Source of the DNA: Candidatus Lindowbacteria bacterium RIFCSPLOWO2_12_FULL_62_27
GTDB lineage: Bacteria > Lindowbacteria > 2-12-FULL-62-27
Assembly: GCA_001784175.1 (NCBI GenBank)
Contig: MFPR01000025.1
Coordinates: forward strand, 1-15,753
Length of the DNA stretch: 15,753 nt
Direction: 5' to 3'
The notes under the pieces were generated by a model that was not told where the DNA came from, made no database searches, and saw nothing but the letters and a program-made list of their open reading frames with translations. The position numbers were made by a program, and so were the translations under genes. Shown here one piece after another: positions 1 to 6,606 of this stretch (the first letter of the stretch is position 1; the number at the start of each line of letters is the position of its first letter).

Positions 1-17
1 CATCAGCATGACCTCCT
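1..17 (-). promoter_or_regulatory. Shine-Dalgarno and start codon of a gene leaving the left edge
   Basis: On the minus strand a perfect AGGAGGT occupies 17 down to 11. Seven bases later comes an ATG at 3-1, an ideal spacing. A second ATG at 9-7 lies only one base from the SD and is unlikely to be used. The gene itself lies outside the window, so nothing can be said of its product. It follows the VGIGT-repeat gene on the same strand after about 70 bp and may be in the same operon. Confidence 0.6.
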
Positions 18-73
18 GTTTTTTGGTGTTGTCCTTCGTCAGTCAACACCTTAGCGAGGTCATGCATCATTTT

Positions 74-3000
74 TCAACTAATTTTAGGACAAACTCTCCC
101 GAGGCCGTTGTTCGACATGACCCGCATCCGGCCGACGATGTGCAGGCTGTCCGTCGGAGTGGTCGTCCCGATCCCGACGTTGCCGCTCGCGCGGTAAAGC
201 GTGTCCCCCGCGGCGATGGTCCAGTCCGTGTCGGGACTGGCCGGGACGCCCGTCAGCCCCGCGCCGCTGCCCGCAAACGCGGTCGCCGTCACCGTGCCGT
301 TGACCTGCAGAGCCGTCGAGGGACTCGACGTGCCGATGCCGACGAACCCGCTCTGCTTGTTGGCCACCAGAACCGTGTCGGATATGACCACCGAGTCCGT
401 GATCTTCACCGATCCCACCACGTGCAAGCTGTCCGTCGGATTTACCGTGCCGATGCCGACGTTGCCGGTATCTTTGATGATGACAACACGACCCGCGGTT
501 GATGTAAAAAAGTCGATGTCCTTATTGAAGTCACGAATGACTGTTCCGGACGCGTTTCCATATGAACGCAATAAAAGTCCCGCGTCCCCATCCGGACTGA
601 CAATTTCCATTCTTTGATTTCCCGGCCCGCCAACAGCCAACAACATCGATGTTGGTTCCATCCCGATGCCGACTTTGCCGTTGTTGTTGACGACAAACGT
701 CCCTGACGCGTTGTTCGCTGTGACGCGCATCGTGCCGAGAACGTGCAGACTATCGGCCGGGCCGGCCGTGCCGATGCCGACCTTGCCGCCCATGCGGTAG
801 ATGTCAGTCGCCGTCATCGTCCAGTCCGTGTCAGGACTGCTCGCGATGCCTGTGAGCCCCGCGCCGCTGCCCACAAACGACGTCGCCGTCACCGTGCCGT
901 TGACTTGCAGAGCCGTCGAAGGACTTGCCGTGCCGATGCCGACGTTGCCGCTCTTTAATACAACCAACCGCGTATCTCCCACCGCAAGCGAATCCGAAAC
1001 CAGGACACTGCCTACAACATCCAGTTTCCCGCCCGGCGCCGTTGTCCCGATGCCGACGTTGCCCGCTCTTGTAACAACCAAACTATCCCCCGCCGGTCCG
1101 CCCACCGCGAACGAATCCGACACGTGCGCTCCGCCCGACACATCAAATTTTGCTCCCGGAGTTTCCGTGCCGATGCCGACGTTGCCGGCAAATGAGCTTG
1201 TTCCTGTGCCAATAATAATGGCAGATGGACGTTGCGCGGCGTCGCCAATGGCATATGAGTTATCGGCGTTCGGATATAATTTTCCACCGCTATAGCCGAA
1301 TGTCCAAGTCTGTCCGCCAGAACCGCCAGCAGAGCCACCGCCGCCAATCACAACGTTATTAGCGCCATAAGCTTGAACAGTTAATGTCCCACTTACAGGA
1401 TTCACAACATTGCCAATGAGCACGCCGCTGGACCGAATATTTCCCACAACATCCAAGGGGACGCTCGGCGTTCCCGTCCCGACCCCGACGTTGCCGCTCT
1501 TTGAATTGACCACGAAGACCGTGTCGCCAACCGTGATCGAATCCGAAACGCGCACCGTTCCGGCCACATGCAACGAGTCGCTCGGAGACGATGTGCCGAT
1601 GCCCACGTTGCCGCTCGCGCGATACACGTCGCTCGCCGTGATCGTCCAGTCCGTGTCCGCGTCCGACCCCGTGGACGTGAGCGACACCCACGCGCCGCCT
1701 TTCCGCCCCTCGAAATCCGATCCCGACCACCGAATCGCGCCGTCCGCCGCCGATGCCGCCGCGTTCGTGTCCATCTGAATTCGGCCCGCCACGTGCAGGC
1801 TGTCCCCCGGCGTCGTCGTGCCGATGCCGATGTTGCCCGATGTTGAAACAACCAAGCGACTTGTACCGACTGCTAACGTGTCAGATATTAAAACATTGCC
1901 CGAAACATCCAACTTACCCTGTGGCGTAGTTGTGCCGATGCCGACGTTGCCGGTTGAATTCATTCTTAAATGCTCTGTCCATGCACCAGTGTTATAGATA
2001 GAGCGTGACCCAATCCTATACGTTCCATCAGAATCAAAGATCAGTGCCCCGCCATACATCAGCATGCCGTCTGAACTACTGATATAGGAACCTAGCGCGG
2101 CGCCTGAAACTTCAAGGTTGCCGTTGTTTGCTATTCTGACTTGTTCAGTCCAAGCATCTGTTGCCTTATCATATTTCCCTAAACTTATGTGATTCACGCC
2201 TGATGCTGCCCCGAATATTCGAAATTCGGAGGATTGTACGCCAAATCCCACAGCTTCTGTTGCGGATTCCCACACAGCAAGTTTCAGATTTGCATCACCA
2301 AACCCCAAAGATAACCTCGCCCCCGGTGTCGTTGTGCCGATGCCGACGTTGCCGTTTGTATCGATGACGAACGTACCCGTCACGTTCGACTGCATAACCC
2401 GCATCGGCCCGATCACGTGCAGAGAATCCGTGGGACTCGCCGTTCCGATTCCCACATTCCCGATGCTCTTGTAGATGTTCCCGCTCGTTCCGCCGAGCAT
2501 CGTCCAGTCCGAGTCGCCGGCGCCGCCTGCGATGCCCGTGAGCCCAGCGCCGCTACCCACAAAGGACGTTGCCGTCACTACGCCGTTCACGTCCAGCGCC
2601 GTCGAGGGACTTGTCGTCCCGATGCCGACGCGATTATTCGCCGCGTCCACATACAGCGTCGGCGAATCAACGTTCAACGTGCCTTCGATCTGCAAGCTGT
2701 CCGACGTCGAAGTTGTGCCGATGGCGACATTCCCGGAGAGTCTGTAGATCGTGCTCGCCGTCGCGATGGTCCAATCCGTATCCGCCGCGCCGGACGCCGT
2801 GACACCCGTCAGGAGCGATCCGTTCCCGACGAACTTGTTCGCCGTCACCGTTTCGGCAACCGAGAGCGCGCCGTAGGCGGCCGCGCCGGTGTCGAGGAAT
2901 TTGGCGATGAATGCGTAGGGGGAGGTCGTCAGGCGAATTTTTGGGGTCATGGCTTCGCCGGCCACGGTTACTTTGAGCCAGTACTGGGTATCAAACGCAA

Positions 3001-3118
3001 TGTTGAGCGGCGAGGTGACGCCCAGCCGCGTGCTGACGATGCCGTTCGACGGCGTCAGCGTCTGGTTTTCCGGACCCCAGACAGACACGCCGGCGTCATT
3101 GAAGATCTCGAAGTCCAC
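74..3118 (-). CDS. VGIGT-repeat surface/fibre protein, 5'-truncated and 3'-frameshifted
   Basis: About 1,014 residues are dominated by some 16 copies of a short motif of the form GNVGIGTTxPxDSLHVxG. Interspersed are four copies of FVGSGAGLTGI and five of DTDWTIxxxDxYRxSGNVGIG. Such repeats are typical of large secreted or phage-fibre-like proteins of many environmental bacteria, which often end in an S74 chaperone domain; none is visible here. The N-terminal part (VDFEIFNDAGVSVWGPENQT onward) matches the domain that usually follows a signal peptide and about 40 more residues, all of which are missing. The start chosen is GTG at 3118-3116, twelve bases after an AAGGAGGT SD at 3138-3131; the frame stays open up to 3280 but that extension looks non-native. 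The end (NNGLGRVCPKIS, stop at 76-74) departs from the repeat, while one base less at 105-106 gives NNASGEFVL and a stop at 69-67. The function is unknown, probably a surface fibre or adhesin. The domain call is secure; the termini are not. Confidence 0.75.
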   Translation of the reverse strand: MDFEIFNDAGVSVWGPENQTLTPSNGIVSTRLGVTSPLNIAFDTQYWLKVTVAGEAMTPKIRLTTSPYAFIAKFLDTGAAAYGALSVAETVTANKFVGNGSLLTGVTASGAADTDWTIATASTIYRLSGNVAIGTTSTSDSLQIEGTLNVDSPTLYVDAANNRVGIGTTSPSTALDVNGVVTATSFVGSGAGLTGIAGGAGDSDWTMLGGTSGNIYKSIGNVGIGTASPTDSLHVIGPMRVMQSNVTGTFVIDTNGNVGIGTTTPGARLSLGFGDANLKLAVWESATEAVGFGVQSSEFRIFGAASGVNHISLGKYDKATDAWTEQVRIANNGNLEVSGAALGSYISSSDGMLMYGGALIFDSDGTYRIGSRSIYNTGAWTEHLRMNSTGNVGIGTTTPQGKLDVSGNVLISDTLAVGTSRLVVSTSGNIGIGTTTPGDSLHVAGRIQMDTNAAASAADGAIRWSGSDFEGRKGGAWVSLTSTGSDADTDWTITASDVYRASGNVGIGTSSPSDSLHVAGTVRVSDSITVGDTVFVVNSKSGNVGVGTGTPSVPLDVVGNIRSSGVLIGNVVNPVSGTLTVQAYGANNVVIGGGGSAGGSGGQTWTFGYSGGKLYPNADNSYAIGDAAQRPSAIIIGTGTSSFAGNVGIGTETPGAKFDVSGGAHVSDSFAVGGPAGDSLVVTRAGNVGIGTTAPGGKLDVVGSVLVSDSLAVGDTRLVVLKSGNVGIGTASPSTALQVNGTVTATSFVGSGAGLTGIASSPDTDWTMTATDIYRMGGKVGIGTAGPADSLHVLGTMRVTANNASGTFVVNNNGKVGIGMEPTSMLLAVGGPGNQRMEIVSPDGDAGLLLRSYGNASGTVIRDFNKDIDFFTSTAGRVVIIKDTGNVGIGTVNPTDSLHVVGSVKITDSVVISDTVLVANKQSGFVGIGTSSPSTALQVNGTVTATAFAGSGAGLTGVPASPDTDWTIAAGDTLYRASGNVGIGTTTPTDSLHIVGRMRVMSNNGLGRVCPKIS
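219..344 (-). repeat. Long direct repeat within the VGIGT gene, copy A
   Basis: A 126-bp segment is closely matched by an equally long segment at 819-944 and, less closely, by 2502-2630. All three encode the combination STALQVNGTVTATSF, GSGAGLTGI and DTDWT. The copies are in direct orientation in the same gene, so recombination between A and B would remove about 600 bp, a multiple of three, and keep the frame. Confidence 0.75.
819..944 (-). repeat. Long direct repeat within the VGIGT gene, copy B
   Basis: This is the 126-bp partner of the segment at 219-344. The two are the same length without a gap and differ by scattered substitutions. It encodes the same repeat unit of the fibre protein. 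Confidence 0.75.
2502..2630 (-). repeat. Long direct repeat within the VGIGT gene, copy C
   Basis: This 129-bp copy is more diverged than the pair at 219 and 819. It encodes STALDVNGVVTATSFVGSG, LTGIAGG and DSDWT. Confidence 0.65.
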
Positions 3119-3130
3119 GCTCTTGGAATG

Positions 3131-3335
3131 ACCTCCTTTTGTTGGTTTCGTTTTCGTAGATGTCGGGAATGCGCAACTTGGGTTTCCAGTAAAACGGGTG
3201 CGCGGCGCCTTCGAAAATCTGCTTTTGCTCTGTAATGGCCGCCAGCACAACTTCGAGCGATGAACGAGTTTGATGTCCACTCCATGCCGCCGTTTCTCCC
3301 GTCAGGGCATGGAAGCACGGCCGAGCCGGTGCGTC
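3131..3335 (-). pseudogene. Possible 3' remnant of a Gfo/Idh/MocA-like oxidoreductase gene
   Basis: In the minus-strand frame ending at 3096, a stretch of about 65 codons looks like natural protein, unlike its other frames. Key pieces are FHALTGETAAWSGH, SLEVVLAAITEQKQIF, YWKPKLRIPDIYENE. The pattern of an xALxGE segment, then a small polar linker, then (S)LEVVLAA, resembles the C-terminal end of Gfo/Idh/MocA-family NAD(P)-dependent oxidoreductases. That is recall of a pattern, not a database match. The rest of the gene is absent upstream, where GC-rich DNA and the AbiE promoter begin. The frame runs without a stop into the SD of the truncated VGIGT gene, which suggests a rearrangement junction near 3130. 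Confidence 0.3.
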
Positions 3336-3361
3336 AATGAAGGGCGGCGGATAGGGTCTCC

Positions 3362-3397
3362 GTCGACATGCCCTGCGGGGCGGGCCCCGGCATCGAC
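3362..3397. repeat. GC-rich imperfect hairpin upstream of the AbiE promoter
   Basis: GTCGA at 3362-3366 pairs with TCGAC at 3393-3397. TGCC at 3369-3372 pairs with GGCA at 3389-3392, with a two-base bulge. Inside, GGGG at 3377-3380 pairs with CCCC at 3385-3388 around a four-base loop. No T-run follows on either strand, so it is not a typical intrinsic terminator. It may be a small repetitive palindrome or an insertion scar. Confidence 0.45.
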
Positions 3398-3438
3398 CTT
3401 GCCGGTGGTTCACGGGACGCCGGTTCTGATAAAGTAAG

Positions 3439-3470
3439 TTATTGACAAAAGAATCAATTACACATAATAT
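3439..3470 (+). promoter_or_regulatory. Sigma-70-type promoter for the AbiE-like operon, with inverted repeat
   Basis: A consensus -35 TTGACA lies at 3442-3447. After a 17-bp spacer comes a -10 TAATAT at 3465-3470 (CATAAT at 3463-3468 overlaps it). The ATG at 3477 follows after six bases, so the expected start of transcription coincides with the initiation codon and the mRNA would be leaderless. The block is strikingly AT-rich in a GC-rich setting. An imperfect inverted repeat, TTATTGA at 3439-3445 and TCAATTA at 3454-3460, surrounds the -35 and could be the operator of the AbiEi-like protein. The operator role is inference. Confidence 0.7.
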
Positions 3471-3476
3471 ATCGTC

Positions 3477-4241
3477 ATGACGCCTCTGTCGTTCGTCCTT
3501 CGGGAGTTTTTCCATCTGCAGTTCTTGAGGCATCTGGGCCTCCGGCTGGCCGGCAGGGATTACGCGCTCAAGGGGGGGATCGCTTTGCGGTTTTTCCACC
3601 GGTCGGCCCGGATGTCGGAAGACATCGACCTCGACGTTGCGTCGAGGGTTCGGCGGGCGACGCTTCAACGGGCGGTCGATTCCATTCTCGGCGGCCGGGC
3701 GTTTCTGGCGGCCTTCGCGGCCATGGGCGTCAGCCGCATCCAATTCTCCAGGCCCAAGCAGACCGAAACCACCCAGCGGTGGAAGATCGGGCTGGCGATG
3801 AGCCGGGATGTGGCATTCAGCACGCGGGTCGAATTCAGCCGCAGGCGCGACCGGATCGAGTGCCTGACCGGCATTCCGGACGCCGGCGTCCTGAACGCGC
3901 ACAAAGTCCCGCCGTTCGCCGTCCGGTACTACTCGGCGCACGACTTGGCCATCCAGAAAATCCGGGCCCTGGCCGCTCCGGCGCGCCACGCGGTTCGGGA
4001 TCTCTTCGATCTCGACCATCTCGTGACGATGGCCGGCGTTTCATTAGCCGATGTCCGGCAGGAGGTCAAGGAGGACGCCGAAAGAGCGGCGGAGAAAGCC
4101 GGGCGGTTCAACCTCAAGGATTTCAGGGCGCAGGTGCTGCCGTATCTTCCGGAGGACCTCGCTCCGGCCTGCGAAACCGCCGGCGCGTTCGAAGACTTGA
4201 AAGGCCGCGTCGAACGGGCGCTGATCGGGATTCTGCCGTGA
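3477..4241 (+). CDS. AbiEii/AbiGii-family nucleotidyltransferase toxin
   Basis: The 254-residue protein carries the diagnostic core of the AbiEii (DUF1814, MNT-like) nucleotidyltransferases. A KGGIAL segment at residues 32-37 is followed by RMSEDIDLD at 45-53, which supplies the glycines and paired aspartates that hold the nucleotide and metal. Lys161 and the RDLFDLDHL motif at 174-182 match the conserved C-terminal motifs. Family members are toxins of type IV toxin-antitoxin systems; some transfer nucleotides to tRNA or other acceptors, and AbiE protects against phage. No SD precedes the ATG, and the promoter places the transcript start on it. The stop overlaps the start of the AbiEi-like gene by four bases (GTGA), so the two are translationally coupled. 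The toxin-first order differs from classical abiEi-abiEii. All key motifs are present, so it is probably active. Confidence 0.88.
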   Translation: MTPLSFVLREFFHLQFLRHLGLRLAGRDYALKGGIALRFFHRSARMSEDIDLDVASRVRRATLQRAVDSILGGRAFLAAFAAMGVSRIQFSRPKQTETTQRWKIGLAMSRDVAFSTRVEFSRRRDRIECLTGIPDAGVLNAHKVPPFAVRYYSAHDLAIQKIRALAAPARHAVRDLFDLDHLVTMAGVSLADVRQEVKEDAERAAEKAGRFNLKDFRAQVLPYLPEDLAPACETAGAFEDLKGRVERALIGILP

Positions 4242-4846
4242 CTTCCTCGGCCGCGCTCGTGCGATTGCTTCAATATCAGCACCTCCGCGTGTTCACGACC
4301 TCCGATCTGTCGACCTTGAGCGGCCTTGCCGGACCGGCGGCCGCTCAGGCGCTTCGCCGGCTGGCCCGCGAGGAACTCGTGGTCCGGATCAAACGCGGCC
4401 TATGGATGAACCATCTGGCCCCGGATATGAATCCCTGCGAAGCCGTTCCGTATCTGCGCGCTCCCTGGCCCGCCTACGTTTCGCTCCACAGCGCGCTGGC
4501 CGACCAGGGCGTGATCGAAGACATACCGCAGGTGGTCTACGGCGTGTCCGCGGCCATTCCGAAGCGATACCAGACGCCCGCCGGCGCATTCCACATTCAT
4601 CACCTCCCGGAGCGCCTGATGTGGGGGTACGACATGAAGCGGATCGGGCAGGCGTCGTATCCGATGGCGGATCCGGAAAAGGCGTTTCTGGACACCGTCT
4701 ATCTCTCCCTGATTCCGAGATCGCCGATCGAGATGCCGCGCAAACGGGGAAGGCGTTGGAATCTCGACCGGAGGAAACTGCGCGACTACGCCGGGCGATT
4801 TGGATTCGAGCCTCTGTCGGATTACGTGCGGAGAAATGATTTCTAA
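4238..4846 (+). CDS. AbiEi-like type IV antitoxin / transcriptional regulator
   Basis: The 202-residue protein starts with GTG at 4238, overlapping the toxin stop. Residues from about 5 to 55 form a winged-helix domain (FTTSDL, AAAQALRRLAREELVVRIKRGLW), the usual N-terminal DNA-binding part of AbiEi antitoxins. The following segment with PAYVSLHSALADQGVIED is the typical AbiEi C-terminal domain. Known AbiEi proteins bind inverted repeats in their own promoter and neutralise the AbiEii nucleotidyltransferase without forming a stable complex. Here the gene is second in the operon, so the antitoxin would be made only by coupled translation after the toxin. The inverted repeat at 3439-3460 is a plausible target site. 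Confidence 0.85.
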   Translation: MTSSAALVRLLQYQHLRVFTTSDLSTLSGLAGPAAAQALRRLAREELVVRIKRGLWMNHLAPDMNPCEAVPYLRAPWPAYVSLHSALADQGVIEDIPQVVYGVSAAIPKRYQTPAGAFHIHHLPERLMWGYDMKRIGQASYPMADPEKAFLDTVYLSLIPRSPIEMPRKRGRRWNLDRRKLRDYAGRFGFEPLSDYVRRNDF

Positions 4847-4888
4847 CACGGACCCCGCGCTACCATCCGGGCAGCATCAGGCGACAAC

Positions 4889-4917
4889 TTGACGCGGAAC
4901 GTCCGCGGGGATATGAT
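4889..4917 (+). promoter_or_regulatory. Promoter with a perfect palindrome in the spacer
   Basis: A -35 TTGACG lies at 4889-4894 and a -10 TATGAT at 4912-4917, separated by 17 bp. ATG at 4924 is six bases further on, so the message would be leaderless. A perfect inverted repeat fills the first part of the spacer: CGCGGA at 4893-4898, ACG, and TCCGCG at 4902-4907. Its position between the two promoter boxes is that of a repressor or MerR-type activator site. The 77 bp between the AbiEi-like stop and this gene hold nothing else and no evident terminator. Confidence 0.65.
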
Positions 4918-4923
4918 GCGCGC

Positions 4924-5367
4924 ATGAAGCGTGGAGCGGCGTTGCTGGTGATCCTGACGGCCGGCTGGTGCGGACCGGCGGCGTTTGCCGGGGAGATGCC
5001 GGGGCCGGTCGAGACGCGACTGACGCGGATCGAGGAGGCCATCCTGCGGATTGAGGAGCAGAACCGGCAGACAATGAAATTGATCGATCTGACTCGAGAG
5101 GAGATGAACAAGCGGTTCGAGCAGGTCGACAGGCGGTTCGAGCAGGTCGACAGGCGGTTCGAGCAGGTCTATTGGGTGCTTGGAGTGTATTCCACGCTTC
5201 AGATTTTCATGCTCGGCTATATCATCCTGCTCGTGAAAGGGCTGACCCGCGTGGAGGAGAAACTGCTGCACAAAGCCGAGGAGGCGGAACTGTCCCGTTT
5301 GAAACAAACTGTCGACGCCATTCGCCGGGTACTCGAGGCCGAGGGGAAGAAGATCATCATTCCTTAA
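4924..5367 (+). CDS. Small exported coiled-coil protein with one membrane segment
   Basis: The 147-residue protein begins with a clear signal peptide (MKRGAALLVILTAGW..., probable cleavage after AFA near residue 22). A charged amphipathic region follows with three exact-heptad copies of RRFEQVD (residues about 63-83), predicted to be a coiled coil. Next comes a hydrophobic stretch, VLGVYSTLQIFMLGYIILLV, then a second charged helix ending in EGKKIIIP. This predicts a periplasmic coiled coil anchored by a single membrane helix with a short cytoplasmic tail. I recognise no named family; the shape resembles DUF1640-type small coiled-coil membrane proteins. It has its own promoter and probably its own operator. 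Its TAA stop at 5365-5367 shares a TTAA with the likely original stop of the opposing gene. Confidence 0.75.
   Translation: MKRGAALLVILTAGWCGPAAFAGEMPGPVETRLTRIEEAILRIEEQNRQTMKLIDLTREEMNKRFEQVDRRFEQVDRRFEQVYWVLGVYSTLQIFMLGYIILLVKGLTRVEEKLLHKAEEAELSRLKQTVDAIRRVLEAEGKKIIIP
5113..5170 (+). repeat. 21-bp tandem repeat encoding a coiled-coil heptad
   Basis: A 21-bp unit beginning CGGTTCGAGCAGGTC starts at 5113, 5134 and 5155, with the copies practically identical and the last one partial. Each encodes one heptad (RRFEQVD). Copy number can change without breaking the frame. The lack of synonymous drift implies recent duplication. Confidence 0.85.
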
Positions 5368-6606
5368 TCCGCCCCCCGGCAGGAAATTCACCTCCCAGAT
5401 CGAATAGCCCCACGGCGTCGCCTTTTTGAGGCAGTCGATCCGCAGGAACCGGCATCGCGCCGGCGGAAACGCGATCCGGCGGCGCTCGTTGGACATGCCG
5501 TCGCCGACGGACGCGGCGGTCCGCCACGCGCGGCCGTCCTCCGACACCCGCACGTCGTACCGTTCCGCCGCCGCGACCTCCCAGACGATCTCGATGCCGG
5601 CCAGGTCGAGCGGTTTTTTGAACTCGATGTCGATCTGCGCCGTCGGCGCCGTCTGTTCGGAGGCCCAGCGCGTGGCCGTTTCGCCGTCAACCGCGAACTT
5701 GCCGAGGAACATCCGTTCGACGGACGACACCCGGACATCCCGCACTGGGTCCTTCACCCGGAACATCTGAACATGCTCGGTCAGCGCCTGTTTCAACGCG
5801 TCCGGCAGTGCGCCGCCGGAACGCTCGATCTGATACAGGTGTCCCATCGCGGCCTGACGCACATCGTCATTGACCGGCAGGCCGAGCCCCACGATCTCGC
5901 CGCAGAGCCGCGTCAGGCCCGCCGTGTCGCCGTCTTTCGCAGACAACTCCATCAAATTGATCGTGGCCCACTTCCACTGGCCCGTGAACCGCCAGTGATC
6001 CCAGCCATCGAGGAAATACGCGCGTGCGGCGGCCGTGTCGCCCTGCGCGGCGCTGTTCTCGCCAAGTTTCAGCGCGGCCCACGCGTACGGCGCGCCGGTC
6101 TGTTTGAACCGGTCATAAATCGTTTTCAGCCGCCGGTCGCTTTCCGCGGCGTCTTTTTCGACCTGCATATAACTTTCGCCGAGTTTCAAAAGCGCCCATG
6201 CCCTCAGCCGGTCAATATTCGCCGTCCGCGCGATTTTCTCGAGGATCGGCCGCGCCGCCGTGTGATCGCCGTTCATCAGGCGAAATTCGGCCATGCGGAA
6301 ATCCATCATGCCGCGGATGTCCGGCGCGTCTTCGAATGCGTCCGACAGTAGGTCGACGCACCTGCGGCGTATGTCGGAATTGTACATGTTGTTCCAGAGA
6401 TAATAGAGCGCCATCTCCGCCGCCTGCCGCCTGCAGGATGCGGGAAGGTCCGGCCGGCGGCACAGCGCGATGACCCGCTCCATGTCCTCGATCGGCGGCA
6501 GAAACTTCGCGTCGAATTCGATCTTGAGATTCCCTGTGAACGCGCGGCGGTTCATCACCCGCGCCGGCTCGCCGCCGAGAGAGGTCAGATACAGCACCCC
6601 GTCGGA
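5364..6606 (-). CDS. Fragment 4: helical (TPR-like) region and F5/8 type C domain
   Basis: Reading resumes after the 6603 break with DGVLYLTSLGGEPARVMNR. About 200 residues of paired helices follow, several with TPR-like spacing (RAWALLKLGESYMQVEKD, YAWAALKLGENSAAQGDT, AAARAYFLDGWDHW). A discoidin or F5/8 type C domain comes next: FAVDGETATRWASEQT, IDIEFKKPLDLAGIEIVWE, ERYDVRVSEDGRAWR and WGYSIWEVNFL. These match the Gly-Asp-xx-Thr-Arg-Trp and Ser-Glu-Asp-Gly landmarks of the fold. The frame stays open far past this, to 4843, but everything beyond 5364 is the antisense of the coiled-coil gene. No membrane helix separates this part from the kinase fold, so the discoidin domain would be cytoplasmic. 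Confidence 0.7.

Noticed and set aside
2417-3235. 272-codon plus-strand frame opposite the VGIGT gene
   Set aside because: Composition is Arg-rich without motifs, and it lies antisense to repeat-encoding sequence.
3096-3280. Native N-terminus of the VGIGT protein from the start at 3280
   Set aside because: The added 54 residues are Arg/Lys-rich, lack a signal peptide and read a coding-like remnant and an SD in the wrong frame.
3096-4019. 307-codon minus-strand frame across the AbiEii toxin gene
   Set aside because: Only its last 65 or so codons (to about 3335) look like natural protein. The rest is antisense to the toxin and promoter.
4843-5363. C-terminal extension of the discoidin fragment through the coiled-coil gene
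   Set aside because: It is the exact antisense of a gene with signal peptide, heptads and membrane helix. The heptad repeat keeps both strands open, and a one-base correction ends the frame at 5364.
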